In this document: piece by piece, positions 34,412-34,469 of the stretch
Layout: each line of letters opens with the position of its first letter
Position numbering within the stretch: the stretch's first letter is position 1
Source: Cellvibrionales bacterium UBA1969
GTDB lineage: Bacteria; Pseudomonadota; Gammaproteobacteria; Pseudomonadales; UBA7434
Reading direction: 5' to 3'
DNA length: 34,469 nucleotides
NCBI GenBank assembly: GCA_002339085.1
Contig: DDDX01000004.1
Coordinates: forward strand, 1-34,469
Notes under the pieces: model-generated
Told to the model about the DNA's origin: nothing
What the model saw: only the letters and a program-made list of their open reading frames with translations
The model's database searches: none
Translations under genes and position numbers: made by a program

Positions 34412-34469
34412 GCCCAGATAGCTCAGTTGGTAGAGCAGAGGATTGAAAATCCTCGTGTCGGTGGTTCGA
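34412..34469 (+). tRNA. tRNA-Phe (GAA), 3' end beyond the window
   Basis: The sequence begins GCCCAGATAGCTCAGTTGG, the acceptor and D-arm of a gamma-type tRNA-Phe. A 5-bp anticodon stem encloses the loop TTGAAAA with anticodon GAA at 34445-34447, exactly position 34-36 from the 5' end. It continues through the variable loop to GGTTCGA of the T arm, where the window ends, so about 18 bases are missing. The match to E. coli tRNA-Phe is close. Confidence 0.95.

Noticed and set aside
34183..34446. 87-residue plus-strand ORF ending PDSSVGRAED
   Set aside because: Its C-terminus is the translated tRNA-Phe gene, a well-known artefact, and its start lies inside the DUF3080 gene on the other strand.
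1..34469. CRISPR array, prophage, transposon or defence island
   Set aside because: No tandem repeat-spacer pattern, integrase, transposase or recognised defence protein was seen on either strand.

Overview
The window is an ordinary-looking chromosomal segment of a gammaproteobacterium. ParE, KdtA, NtrB, NtrC, TrmL, SecB, EnvC, CtpA, HisBHAF, MutY and YggX all read as gamma-type proteins. From 9.8 kb onward the gene order follows the Pseudomonas/Cellvibrionales backbone glnA-ntrBC-trmL-secB-grx-yibN-(gpmI)-envC-ctpA-yibQ-hisFAHB-asmA-mutY-yggX. AT-leaning base use, a secreted GH10 xylanase and a CoA-transferase/SDR pair suggest a free-living, probably marine or plant-matter-associated member near Cellvibrionales. 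That placement is an inference from content and synteny, not a database result.

Layout. 1-3.9 kb (minus strand): a Zur-like zinc regulator, a lipoprotein tyrosine phosphatase, a class III CoA-transferase and an atypical SDR. 3.9-8.0 kb (minus): yqiB-cpdA-yqiA-parE, a close-packed operon. 8.3-11.1 kb: tolC, tail-to-tail with waaA (kdtA). 11.1-17.2 kb is the nitrogen-control block: a eukaryotic-type glutamine synthetase (GSII) behind a sigma-54 promoter with two NtrC sites, a convergent membrane-anchored retropepsin-like protease, then ntrB-ntrC behind another NtrC site. 17.3-20.3 kb: trmL, the GH10 xylanase (minus), and the secB-grxC-rhodanese operon (minus). 20.5-24.1 kb: envC-ctpA-yibQ (plus). 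24.1-27.0 kb: hisBHAF (minus). 27.2-27.9 kb: gpmA (minus). 28.1-31.8 kb: asmA-mutY-yggX (plus). 31.8-34.2 kb: a DCC-family (DUF393) protein, a Sir2 deacylase and a DUF3080 lipoprotein (minus). The window ends inside a tRNA-Phe gene.

How the genes work together. The clearest regulatory circuit is nitrogen control. NtrB/NtrC would activate GSII from paired enhancers about 115 and 137 bp upstream of the predicted start, and a perfect NtrC palindrome just upstream of the ntrB -10 box suggests autoregulation. EnvC, CtpA and YibQ form the usual envelope group. HisBHAF gives four consecutive histidine-pathway functions. MutY and YggX are oxidative-damage and iron partners.

I saw no CRISPR array, phage, integrase, IS element, toxin-antitoxin or obvious defence system. 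Departures from the backbone are the most useful leads: GSII in the glnA position, a retropepsin-like gene between GSII and ntrB, a xylanase between trmL and secB, gpmI missing from its usual place with gpmA elsewhere, and nudF missing between yqiB and tolC. Several starts were moved to internal codons with better ribosome binding sites or family fit; these are stated in each entry.
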